Assembly (NCBI RefSeq): GCF_024206475.1
Contig: NZ_JAMBPR010000011.1
Coordinates: 92,985-156,984 of the forward strand
Reading direction: 5' to 3'
Origin: Paraburkholderia sp. CNPSo 3274
Lineage (GTDB): Bacteria; Pseudomonadota; Gammaproteobacteria; Burkholderiales; Burkholderiaceae
DNA length: 64,000 nucleotides
Below the pieces are notes generated by a model. That model worked only from the letters and a program-made list of their open reading frames with translations. It made no database searches and was not told the origin of the DNA. Shown here piece after piece: positions 18,705 to 25,356 of this stretch. A program made the translations under genes and the position numbers. The stretch's first letter is position 1. The number at the start of each line of letters is the position of its first letter.

Positions 18705-18727
18705 AGGGCCAGCACGAGCTGGCCTTT
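18705..18727. terminator. Hairpin between the pentapeptide pseudogene and the kinase gene
   Basis: A seven-base-pair stem (GGCCAGC/GCTGGCC) with a four-base ACGA loop followed by TTT sits between the two convergent genes. It could end transcription of the plus-strand gene. Confidence 0.5.
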
Positions 18728-18766
18728 GCGTGCCAATGGCAACACCTGGCGATCAACCAAAGCGAA

Positions 18767-20866
18767 TCACTGAGAATCGCTGCGCGCATGCGTCGTGATC
18801 TGCACGAAATCGGCAACGATATGCGCGGCGCCATAGTGCGCTTTCATCTGCTTCAACTGCTGCCCGACCGCGGCAAGGTAAGCCGAGCGCGACTCCGAAG
18901 CCGGGCGCAGGCCATCGAACAGCGGCGCCGGCGTAATCAGCAAAACGATCATCTCCGTGCCGAACGGCTTGTCCACGAGCCAGTATCCCGATCCTCCAAC
19001 CGTCGCCGAGAAGCCAGGCGGCGCCTGGTTGTCGCGCTCGACGTTGCTGGGGACAAGATGCACGACACTGCCGTCGAGCGCGAAATAATCCACGTTGACG
19101 TATGAGTCGTAATGCGGCGTCGTGATATCGACGATGAGCGGCATCCCCTGCGTCAGGCGCGCGTCGAGTGGCTGGGTATGGATCGTCGCGGCGCCGCCCG
19201 CCAGATGATTGGCGCGCCAATACGGCGCGAATGCGCTCACGACTTCGCAGTTGTGGTTCTCCACCGCAGTCACATCGAGTTTCGCGGCCTGCCCTCCGGG
19301 CGTTTGCGCAAGCGCGTCGTGAACGTGCGCCATGTTCTCGCCCACATTGGCAAAGCCACCCACCTGGATCACGTGCTCCGGCAGCGCCGCCGCAAGCGCC
19401 GAGCATGGAATACGCGCGAGCGTCGCATTCAACGCAGCGATCGACGCCGCGTCGGCCACCGGCGCGCTCGATGCAGGAGCCGCTGCAACCGCGCTGGTGG
19501 CAGGCACGCTCGCGACAACCGTTGCTGGCATTGCGGCAAGCACCGGGGAGGCCGGCGCCTCCGAGGCCGCCTTCGTCGCGCTAGCGGGCGCCATGGCGGC
19601 CATGGTGGGCCTCGCGCCCGTTTGCCCATGCCCGGAAAGCACACGATACCCCACCCATAACCCGGCAGCGACAACGATCGCCCCCACGCCAATCGCGCCG
19701 ACCCGGGCGCCCGAGAACGCCGGCGCATGCGTGAGCACGCCCATGCCCTCGAGAAACTGATTGACGCTCGCGGTGCGCGAGGCGCGGTCAAACGAAAGCG
19801 CCGCGCTCAAGGTGCGCCATTGGCCACGATCGAGCCCAGGCGGCCGCTCGGCGCGCATCTTGTCGCTGCGTGCCTGCGTGGCCGATTTGCGGTTGAACGG
19901 ATGCTTGCCCGTCAACAGCTCGTAGGTCACACAGGCGAGCGCGTAGATATCGTCGCGCGGATCCGGCTCCCGATGCTCGAACATCTCCGGGCTCGCATAG
20001 GCGGGCGTGATGCCGCCAAGCGTCGCGGGATCGAATACGGTGACGTCGGGATCTTCTTCGGGCCTCTGGAACACGCGCGCAATGCCGAAGTCGATGACTT
20101 TCACATCGCCGCCGTCGGTGAGGAAAACGTTGGCGGGCTTGAAGTCGCAATGCACGAAGCCGCGCTCATGTGCATAGGCCAGCGCCTGTCCCATCCCGGC
20201 GATGATGGGCCGCGCCTGTTCGAATGGCATACCCGCGAAACCCGGTGCGCGGAGAAGCTTGCTGAGCGGCTTGCCCGACAGATATTCCATCGTGAGGTAG
20301 ACGAGCGGCCCGTCGCGGTCGAAATCGTACACCGTGACGATATTGCGATGCGCGAGCGTCTGCGCCTTGCGGGCCTCGCGCTGCAGCGCGATCAGCGAAG
20401 TCGGCTGGCCGCGGAACTGCACGTTCAGCACCTTGATCGCGATATAAGGTTTGCGGTCCGAAGCTTCGAGCTTGCGCAAATCGAGCGCCTTGTAGACGGT
20501 GCCCATGCCGCCCACACCCAGACATTCTTCGAGCACGAAGCGTCCATTGAGCGTGTCGCCAATCCCCTTCACGTGGTCCGCGTCGTCGCCCGCGGCGGCG
20601 GAACGCGCAGCGGCAAGAGCTTCGTGGATGCGAGTGGAGTCGTCCACGGCCGCCGCGTTGTCCTGGCGATGTTCGATGCGGCGCAGGACTTCGGCATACA
20701 CGGCATCGGGCAGCGGATGGACAGTTTGCGTCGCGTCCACCGCCTCGCGCAGGCGAGCGCAATTGGCCGCGTCGACCGCGAGCACGTGGTCGATCTCGGC
20801 GAAGAACGCCTCGCGTGAGAGCGCCCCGCTCTGGAATGTCTGGATCAGCTGCGCAAGGCTCATCAT
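18767..20866 (-). CDS. Transmembrane Ser/Thr protein kinase with periplasmic DUF4384-like domain (PpkA-like)
   Basis: A 699-residue Hanks-type kinase. After a helical N terminus of about 105 residues, the kinase domain shows the Gly loop LGVGGMGTV, the lysine in YIAIKVL, the catalytic loop HCDFKPANV, DFG in VIDFGIA and YASPEM. A single membrane helix follows (GAIGVGAIVVAAGLWVGYRV), then an Ala/Pro-rich linker, then an extracytoplasmic domain whose end (DKPFGTEMIVLLITPAPLF) resembles DUF4384. The layout matches PpkA of the T6SS threonine-phosphorylation pathway. A PP2C phosphatase, a double-FHA protein and an FGE-fold protein lie nearby. It is divergent from the peptide genes and probably senses an envelope signal (inference). 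Confidence 0.92.
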   Translation of the reverse strand: MMSLAQLIQTFQSGALSREAFFAEIDHVLAVDAANCARLREAVDATQTVHPLPDAVYAEVLRRIEHRQDNAAAVDDSTRIHEALAAARSAAAGDDADHVKGIGDTLNGRFVLEECLGVGGMGTVYKALDLRKLEASDRKPYIAIKVLNVQFRGQPTSLIALQREARKAQTLAHRNIVTVYDFDRDGPLVYLTMEYLSGKPLSKLLRAPGFAGMPFEQARPIIAGMGQALAYAHERGFVHCDFKPANVFLTDGGDVKVIDFGIARVFQRPEEDPDVTVFDPATLGGITPAYASPEMFEHREPDPRDDIYALACVTYELLTGKHPFNRKSATQARSDKMRAERPPGLDRGQWRTLSAALSFDRASRTASVNQFLEGMGVLTHAPAFSGARVGAIGVGAIVVAAGLWVGYRVLSGHGQTGARPTMAAMAPASATKAASEAPASPVLAAMPATVVASVPATSAVAAAPASSAPVADAASIAALNATLARIPCSALAAALPEHVIQVGGFANVGENMAHVHDALAQTPGGQAAKLDVTAVENHNCEVVSAFAPYWRANHLAGGAATIHTQPLDARLTQGMPLIVDITTPHYDSYVNVDYFALDGSVVHLVPSNVERDNQAPPGFSATVGGSGYWLVDKPFGTEMIVLLITPAPLFDGLRPASESRSAYLAAVGQQLKQMKAHYGAAHIVADFVQITTHARSDSQ

Positions 20867-21397
20867 TCGTATGCCTTCAACTCAGCTTCAGGATGGCCGA
20901 GGCGCTTTCCGTCACATGTTCCCGGCGCGCGATCGCGCCGCGTGTGGCTGTTGCCGCGATCCCCGTCGAGCCCGCTGCAACGTGGTCTCGTCATCTTTAA
21001 AGCATACAGAGTCGCCGCCGAATCTGCGCGCACCGTGATCTCCGTCGGCGCACGCGCTTTCAACCATGCAACAAGGTCTGATGAGAGATTAATCTGCGGC
21101 AACGCGCAGTGCAATCGGTGCCTGAACCAGGCCCTTGGCCCGCACGTGTCGCCCCGGATCCAACGGCCGCGCCGCGCGCTGTTGGGCTCGCACCATCAGC
21201 GTTTTCGCGCGCGAGCGCTGCCACCTGTCCTGCACACACGCGGCGGCTTTCCGCAAAGCCCTGTCGCACAAGGCGTCGAGCGGTTCGTGACGTGAGCGCG
21301 AAGCCGCTGGCACACCCTGTGCATTAAGAGGAGCGAGCCCGCAAGATACTGCAGCTCAATCGCCAACTACCCTGTACTGCCCTTCTGGAGAACTGTC
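20867..21397. other. 531-bp regulatory gap between the kinase and first peptide gene
   Basis: No credible gene is present. The right end contains a sigma-54 promoter and a conserved 5' leader for the first peptide gene. The left end must hold the kinase promoter, for which I found no sigma-54 match. A TGTCGCC segment near 21146 loosely resembles the repeats seen at 23297-23399. Confidence 0.6.
21308..21323 (+). promoter_or_regulatory. Sigma-54 (-24/-12) promoter for peptide gene 1
   Basis: TGGCACACCCTGTGCA fits the sigma-54 consensus TGGCACG-N4-TTGCA with GG and GC exactly ten bases apart. Transcription would begin near 21333, leaving about 65 bases of leader before the ATG at 21398. Confidence 0.75.
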
Positions 21398-21670
21398 ATG
21401 AGCAAGCTGATGATCGCCGACCTGAGCGTCGCGCAAGAACTCGACCGCAGCGAAATGAGCGCCGTGCGCGGCGGTGGCGGCCTGAGCCTCTGGCCCGGCT
21501 ACTACCCGGCGCCGTCGTTCAAGTACGACACGACGAACTTCAGCGCCCAGCAGTTGATCGGCCAGACGAACACCATCGAGAACAACGTGGGCAACGACGT
21601 CGCGTTCGCGCAGAACATCCACGCGACGGTCAACCCGGTGCAGACCGCCCACAACACGATCAACTTCTGA
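21398..21670 (+). CDS. Double-glycine leader peptide 1
   Basis: A 90-residue precursor. Residues 1-26 form the leader, with L9, L15-D16-R17, M20 and the cleavage pair G25-G26 that all or most of five peptides here share. The predicted mature part of 64 residues has no Cys and no membrane helix. It starts aromatic (GLSLWPGYYPAPSF), is rich in Asn, Gln and Thr, and ends VNPVQTAHNTINF. GGAG precedes the ATG. It is nearly the same as peptide 5 at 35608 in leader DNA, ribosome-site region and C-terminal end. Cleavage and export by the C39 ABC exporter at 26673 is inferred. Function unknown: bacteriocin, signal or surface polymer are open. Confidence 0.85.
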   Translation: MSKLMIADLSVAQELDRSEMSAVRGGGGLSLWPGYYPAPSFKYDTTNFSAQQLIGQTNTIENNVGNDVAFAQNIHATVNPVQTAHNTINF

Positions 21671-21766
21671 TCGTCCTGGCGGCGGCGCGGCCGCACCCTG
21701 CGTTCATTCGCGTGCCGCGATCGCCCGGGTCCATCCGCCCCATTCATCGACAACTGGAGGCTCATC

Positions 21767-22039
21767 ATGACTTCCCTCGTTATCCGCGAGCTGGCTCCCG
21801 GAACGGCACTCGACCGCCGCGCCATGACAGCCGTACGCGGCGGCAATAACAGCTCCTACGGTGGCTACGGCTCGATTGCCAACATCACCGTCTCGCCGAA
21901 CATCGTGCAGAACATCTCGCAGGTTCAGGTGGTCGACGTCGCGGCGCTCAACAACATCGGTTATATCGGCGCTGGCTTCGGGCCGCTGAACCTCAAGGTC
22001 AATCCCTCGCAATACGCCAACACCGGCGTGACGTTTTAG
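21767..22039 (+). CDS. Double-glycine leader peptide 2
   Basis: A 90-residue precursor with the same 26-residue leader pattern (I6, L9, LDR at 15-17, M20, R24-G25-G26). The mature part of 64 residues is Gly/Tyr/Ser-rich at its start (NNSSYGGYGS), then alternates Val/Ile with Asn/Gln (ITVSPNIVQNISQVQVV), suggesting beta strands. It ends VNPSQYANTGVTF, which matches the end of peptides 1 and 5 as VNPxQxAxxxxxF. It is 96 bases after peptide 1 with its own GGAGG site and is probably co-transcribed. A hairpin with a T-rich tail follows. Confidence 0.83.
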   Translation: MTSLVIRELAPGTALDRRAMTAVRGGNNSSYGGYGSIANITVSPNIVQNISQVQVVDVAALNNIGYIGAGFGPLNLKVNPSQYANTGVTF

Positions 22040-22065
22040 CCGCTGCCGCGAAGGGAACATGCAGA

Positions 22066-22091
22066 CGGCGCCGCGAGGCGCCGCCTGTTTG
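22066..22091 (+). terminator. Rho-independent-type terminator after peptide 2
   Basis: A seven-base-pair GC stem (CGGCGCC/GGCGCCG) with a GCGA loop is followed by CCTGTTTGTTT. It lies 27 bases after the stop of peptide 2 and separates the peptide 1-2 unit from peptide 3. Confidence 0.65.
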
Positions 22092-22166
22092 TTTACGTGC
22101 GCTGCGCGCCACCGCCTATACTCAAGCGAAACCCCTCAAGCCGAATCCGCTCTCGTGGAGCAGACC

Positions 22167-22382
22167 ATGAGCATTATCGTCATCAAGGACCTTCCGGAAA
22201 GCGTGGAACTGGACAGGCAGGCAATGGCTGCGATCGTGGGCGGCGCCCGCATCGCGTCGCGGCGGACGCTACTCGTGCCGCGGCCGTTCATCGGCGTACG
22301 TGTGGAGATCGAAGGCTCGCCCGCCCAGCGAGGGCCGGCAACCGTCCCCACGGCGCCGCCCCGCCCGACGCTGCTGCGTTGA
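22167..22382 (+). CDS. Double-glycine leader peptide 3 (short cationic core)
   Basis: A 71-residue precursor. The leader keeps all shared positions (I6, L9, LDR, M20, G25-G26), with Val instead of Arg at 24. The mature part of 45 residues differs from the others. It is Arg/Pro-rich and cationic (RIASRRTLLVPRPFIGVRVE, ending PTAPPRPTLLR) and lacks the Asn-rich C-terminal motif. GGAG precedes ATG 22167. I saw no sigma-54 promoter; a TATACT near 22116 may be a -10 box. It converges with the 80-residue gene on the other strand, two bases apart. Confidence 0.75.
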   Translation: MSIIVIKDLPESVELDRQAMAAIVGGARIASRRTLLVPRPFIGVRVEIEGSPAQRGPATVPTAPPRPTLLR

Positions 22383-22384
22383 AT

Positions 22385-22627
22385 TCACGCAGCGCGCGCG
22401 GTCATGGCCGGACGCGTGCTGGCAGGCGGAAATACGCACCAGGTGCCATCGTCGTGACGGAAGAAGAAGATTGCAATCGTGCGCGCGGGATGCACCGCTT
22501 CTACGCAAACGTAGCGCAGCCGTTGCTCCTGCGTGCGGCTAAAACGCACCACGCGGGCCGGCACACGCGCGTTCGGTGCGAGCCACTTGTCGACGAGGGT
22601 GCGCAGCGAAGTTTCGGCGGAATTCAT
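22385..22627 (-). CDS. 80-residue conserved-looking protein in the peptide locus
   Basis: A small soluble protein without signal peptide or membrane helix (TLVDKWLAPNARVPARVVRF, then a strand-rich part RYVCVEAVHPARTIAIFFFR, ending WCVFPPAS). GGAG lies seven bases before its ATG at 22627. It is 58 bases downstream of the LRAT-like gene on the same strand and so is likely under the same sigma-54 promoter. I do not recognise the family; an accessory to peptide handling or an immunity factor are both conceivable. Confidence 0.65.
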   Translation of the reverse strand: MNSAETSLRTLVDKWLAPNARVPARVVRFSRTQEQRLRYVCVEAVHPARTIAIFFFRHDDGTWCVFPPASTRPAMTARAA

Positions 22628-22685
22628 GATGGTCTCCGAAGCAAGTGGCGATGCGTGTCGTATTGAGGTCGACAGGAAATGGCGT

Positions 22686-23153
22686 TCACGCCGCCTGCGC
22701 GGCGTACCCGTCGTGGCTGGCTTGCAGGCGGCGAGCGTGAACCAGCGCGCGCATCACGCGCAAGCCGGCCAGCGGATGGGCAATGCAGGTGCGGACCTGC
22801 TCGCTGCGGCCCTTGCCGTCCACGCACCAGGTGCAGAAGTGTTCGCAGTTGTTGCTGAGCAGGCGGTAGCGGTCTTCGCCCAGACGCGAGCGCGCACGCA
22901 CGACGGCTTCGCGACCCACGAAGGCCGCGCACGGATGCGCGACGATGGCGACTTCGTAGCCGGCCGCGAAACGTTCGAGCGTGACCTCTTCGATCGGACC
23001 GCGATGCAGCGATACGCACAACCCGGCGTAGTGGACGACGCGGCCGCCACCGACATAGATACCGTGATGGCTGTAGCCCGCGCGACGCGACACGAGATGC
23101 GCGCCGAGCGGCGGTTCATCTGCGTGGAACGTCGGTTGAAGATCGGGGCTCAT
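22686..23153 (-). CDS. LRAT-like (permuted NlpC/P60) thiol enzyme
   Basis: A 155-residue protein with the LRAT-domain pattern. An early His (GYSHHGIYVGGGRVVHYAG, His30 and His41) precedes Cys103 in NNCEHFC, the circularly permuted catalytic order of that superfamily. Relatives are acyltransferases or phospholipases on lipids, and some hydrolyse peptide-like bonds. No signal peptide or membrane anchor is evident. A sigma-54 promoter lies about 70 bases upstream, and the gene sits among the peptide genes, so a role in peptide acylation or maturation is a reasonable guess. The start has only a weak ribosome site. Confidence 0.8.
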   Translation of the reverse strand: MSPDLQPTFHADEPPLGAHLVSRRAGYSHHGIYVGGGRVVHYAGLCVSLHRGPIEEVTLERFAAGYEVAIVAHPCAAFVGREAVVRARSRLGEDRYRLLSNNCEHFCTWCVDGKGRSEQVRTCIAHPLAGLRVMRALVHARRLQASHDGYAAQAA

Positions 23154-23221
23154 TGCTGCATCCGTCTGGCTGGTTGCTGGCTTCCCGTGCTGCTCGACGG
23201 TTTGCCGGTTGCCAACTAACC

Positions 23222-23237
23222 TGCATCAGACATGCCA
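23222..23237 (-). promoter_or_regulatory. Sigma-54 (-24/-12) promoter for the LRAT-like gene
   Basis: Read on the minus strand, TGGCATGTCTGATGCA matches TGGCACG-N4-TTGCA with GG and GC ten bases apart. The predicted start of transcription near 23211 leaves a leader of about 58 bases before the ATG at 23153. Confidence 0.72.
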
Positions 23238-23296
23238 GGCGGCCGATCACGGTTCTATAAGGCGTAGCGGGAGAACATGCGTGCTGGAGGCGCCCG

Positions 23297-23399
23297 TGTG
23301 TCGGCGGTGCACCAACTCGAGTGCTTCGATTGTGTCGGCGCTGAACCATCAATTCGCCGCCGACCCGGCTCACGAAGCGCGATCGTTCATGTGTCGGAG
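23297..23399. promoter_or_regulatory. Three TGTGTCGG repeats, candidate activator-binding sites
   Basis: TGTGTCGGCG occurs exactly at 23297-23306 and 23331-23340, and TGTGTCGGAG at 23390-23399. They lie between the divergent sigma-54 promoters at 23222 and 23561, where enhancer sites for a sigma-54 activator belong. A TGTGTCGCCG copy lies at 36164-36173, upstream of the sigma-54 promoter of peptide 5. Confidence 0.4.
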
Positions 23400-23560
23400 T
23401 CCTGATGACGACGGACAACCAACGTGTTGGCGAGCGCACGACCAGTGCACCGCGGACCCATGAGGCGCGGGCCAGCGCAGAGCGCGGCTCGCGCGCGCAA
23501 CGTCATATGGGGCAAGCCTCACGGGGATGTGGCGCGCGAGCGCCGCGCTTCGCCAAAAAA

Positions 23561-23576
23561 TGGCATGCTGCTTGCA
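23561..23576 (+). promoter_or_regulatory. Sigma-54 (-24/-12) promoter for peptide 4 and the PP2C gene
   Basis: TGGCATGCTGCTTGCA is an almost exact match to TGGCACG-N4-TTGCA, with GG and GC ten bases apart. Transcription would start near 23587, about 44 bases before the ATG at 23631. Confidence 0.78.
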
Positions 23577-23630
23577 AGGTATGGTCGGAACGCCGCGCGC
23601 CCGCGGCCATCATCTTGACGGAGACTTGTC

Positions 23631-23924
23631 ATGACCTCGCTCGCCATCACCGACCTTCACCTGCAATGCGATCTCGACCGCAAGGCCATGTCGTTCATCC
23701 GGGGCGCCGGCGCGCCGTGGGTATTCGGCTGGATACAGCCCTACGAGCCCGCACAGCCTTCCCCGCTCGGATCCATCATCAATCTCTACCAGACCAACAA
23801 TACGTTCTACGCGAATCAGGTCGTCAATCAGTACCAGACGCTCGACGTGACCAATTCCGCGTCCAATTCGAACGTGACGGTAGGCGTGGGCCAGAACGGC
23901 AAGAATAACGGACTCGTCGCGTAG
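23631..23924 (+). CDS. Double-glycine leader peptide 4
   Basis: A 97-residue precursor with the shared leader (I6, L9, LDR at 15-17, M20, R24-G25). Position 26 is Ala followed by Gly (RGAG), so the cleavage site is GA or shifted by one. The mature part begins with aromatic and Pro residues (PWVFGWIQPYEPAQPSP), then is Asn/Gln/Val-rich (NLYQTNNTFYANQVVNQYQ, SNSNVTVGVGQNGKNN). GGAG precedes the ATG. The PP2C gene starts 17 bases after its stop, so peptide and phosphatase share the sigma-54 transcript. Confidence 0.8.
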   Translation: MTSLAITDLHLQCDLDRKAMSFIRGAGAPWVFGWIQPYEPAQPSPLGSIINLYQTNNTFYANQVVNQYQTLDVTNSASNSNVTVGVGQNGKNNGLVA

Positions 23925-23941
23925 CCTATGGAGGCTCGATC

Positions 23942-24712
23942 GTGACAGGCGGATTGTTATGGAGTTCGGCATCGCGCACTGACGTGGGCTGTGTGCGGGC
24001 GCTCAACGAGGATGCGTGTCTCGATCAGCCCCAACGGGGCTTGTGGGCAGTGGCTGACGGCATGGGCGGGCACACGGCGGGCGATCTTGCCAGTGGCATG
24101 ATCGTGCGCTCGCTTGGGGCGCTTGCCGCGCCCAACGCGCTCACCAGTTTCTCGGCTGCGGCGCGCGGCACGCTGCAGACGGTGAACCACCAGTTGCGCG
24201 AGGAAGCGGTGCGGCGCGGGGTTCGCATGATTGGCAGCACCGTTGCCGTGCTGATGGCGAGGGGGCGCGAATTTGGCTGGTTATGGGCGGGCGACAGCCG
24301 CATTTACCTGTACCGCGATGCGCAGCTCGAACCGCTTACGACTGACCATAGTTACGTGGCGGAGCTTCAGGCGCAGGGGCATTTGAGCGCAGAAGCGGCG
24401 CGTCACCATCCATCGCAGCATTTGATAACACGGGCCGTCGGTGCGGCAGACTGGCTTGATCTAGACGAAGGCCGCATCGTCGTGCGCGACGGAGACCTCT
24501 TTTTGCTATGCAGCGACGGCCTGAGCAATGAAGTGCAGACACCCGAGATGGTGCGCGCGCTCGAGGGCGGCGACTGCCAGCATGCAACTGATGTACTCGT
24601 TGAGATGGCCTTGCAGGCGGGTGGGCGCGATAACATCACCGCGGTCGTCGTGAGGGTGGATGATCCTGTTGCGTCGGATCGTACGCTGGTTAATCCTGCT
24701 GTTGGGCGTTAG
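23942..24712 (+). CDS. PP2C-type Ser/Thr protein phosphatase (PppA-like)
   Basis: A 256-residue PPM phosphatase. The metal-binding motifs are visible: N-terminal RTDVGCVRALNEDAC, ADGMGGH, the central SDGLSNEV and C-terminal GGRDNITAVV. It should reverse phosphorylation by the kinase at 18767, as PppA opposes PpkA in type VI systems. The start is GTG 23942 with GAGG upstream; an ATG at 23928 runs into a stop. It is co-directional with peptide 4. The stop overlaps a 44-base tandem repeat. Confidence 0.92.
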   Translation: MTGGLLWSSASRTDVGCVRALNEDACLDQPQRGLWAVADGMGGHTAGDLASGMIVRSLGALAAPNALTSFSAAARGTLQTVNHQLREEAVRRGVRMIGSTVAVLMARGREFGWLWAGDSRIYLYRDAQLEPLTTDHSYVAELQAQGHLSAEAARHHPSQHLITRAVGAADWLDLDEGRIVVRDGDLFLLCSDGLSNEVQTPEMVRALEGGDCQHATDVLVEMALQAGGRDNITAVVVRVDDPVASDRTLVNPAVGR

Positions 24713-24799
24713 TGTTTGCCTTTGGCATTTCCTTGTCTTCGCGTCGGTCTGCCTGGTGTTTGCCTTTGGCATTTCCTTGTTTTCGCGTCGGTCTGCCTG
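24712..24799. repeat. Two tandem 44-base copies beginning at the PP2C stop
   Basis: The units at 24712-24755 and 24756-24799 differ at a single base. An inverted, diverged copy lies at about 25280-25315, so the unit belongs to the outer edge of the large palindromic element that follows. Confidence 0.75.
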
Positions 24800-24800
24800 G

Positions 24801-25279
24801 GTTGCCCCTGTGCGGGGCGGCACCTACTTTCTTTGCCGCGGCAAAGAAAGTAGGCAAAGAAAGCCGCTCAAACCGCTAGTGCCAGCCACGGTTCACCTCT
24901 CGCCTTTAATGGTTAATGGCTCCGGAGCGTCTGTCACCTCGCGCCTTCAAGGTTAGTGACAAGGCGCTCATCCCTCCGGCGGCGCTGCGGGCGCCGTGGG
25001 GCATAACCAAAAACCGTTGGGGCGCGTGCATTCTCGCGAATCCTGATTCCTCCCATTGGGTTTCCCTTGCAGACCCGACCGCAGCGCGCGTAGCGAGCAG
25101 CGGGATGCATGACTGCCTTGTCACTCACTTTGGTGGTGCGAGGTGACAGACGCTCCGGAGCCATTCACCATTAATGGCGCGAGGTGAACCGTGGCAGGCA
25201 TTGGCGGTGTGAGCGGCTTTCTTTGCCTACTTTCTTTGCCGCGGCAAAGAAAGTAGGTGCCGCCCCGCACAGGGGCAAC
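24801..25279. repeat. Large inverted repeat with 142-base arms and nested 32-base palindromes
   Basis: The left arm 24801-24942 and right arm 25138-25279 are close reverse complements, with a 195-base centre that is itself partly paired (AGTGACAAGGC near both inner ends). Each arm contains the same perfect 32-base palindrome, at 24823-24854 and 25226-25257. It lies between the convergent PP2C and sigma-54 activator genes and encodes nothing convincing. I associate such GCCGCGGC-centred blocks with dispersed intergenic repeats of Paraburkholderia, but cannot verify that here. It may act as a two-way terminator. Confidence 0.75.
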
Positions 25280-25356
25280 GCCTGCATACCGACACGAACA
25301 CAAGGAAATGCCAACCCGCCAAGATCCACGACAAAAATCACCCACTGAGCACTCGC

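Larger units (their letters stand above)
23154..23630. other. 477-bp divergent regulatory region
   Basis: The gap between the LRAT-like gene and peptide 4 contains two sigma-54 promoters facing outwards and three repeat motifs between them. Short open frames in it have no ribosome site or recognisable protein character, so I call no gene. Confidence 0.6.

Noticed and set aside
20867..21060. Possible sigma-54 promoter for the kinase gene
   Set aside because: The only GG-N10-GC match (near 20884, minus strand) lies too close to the ATG and lacks the consensus bases.
21676..21700. GG-N10-GC spacing upstream of peptide 2
   Set aside because: Only the bare dinucleotides fit; the TGGCAC and TTGC elements are absent and the region is GC-rich, so chance is likely.
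24660..24956. 98-codon hydrophobic frame across the PP2C end
   Set aside because: It is an out-of-frame reading of the PP2C end plus the tandem repeat; the repeated hydrophobic segment comes from the DNA repeat.
24906..25164. Overlapping open frames on both strands inside the inverted repeat, all starting MAPERLSPR-like
   Set aside because: The same peptide is read from both strands because the DNA is palindromic; no ribosome site or family supports a gene.
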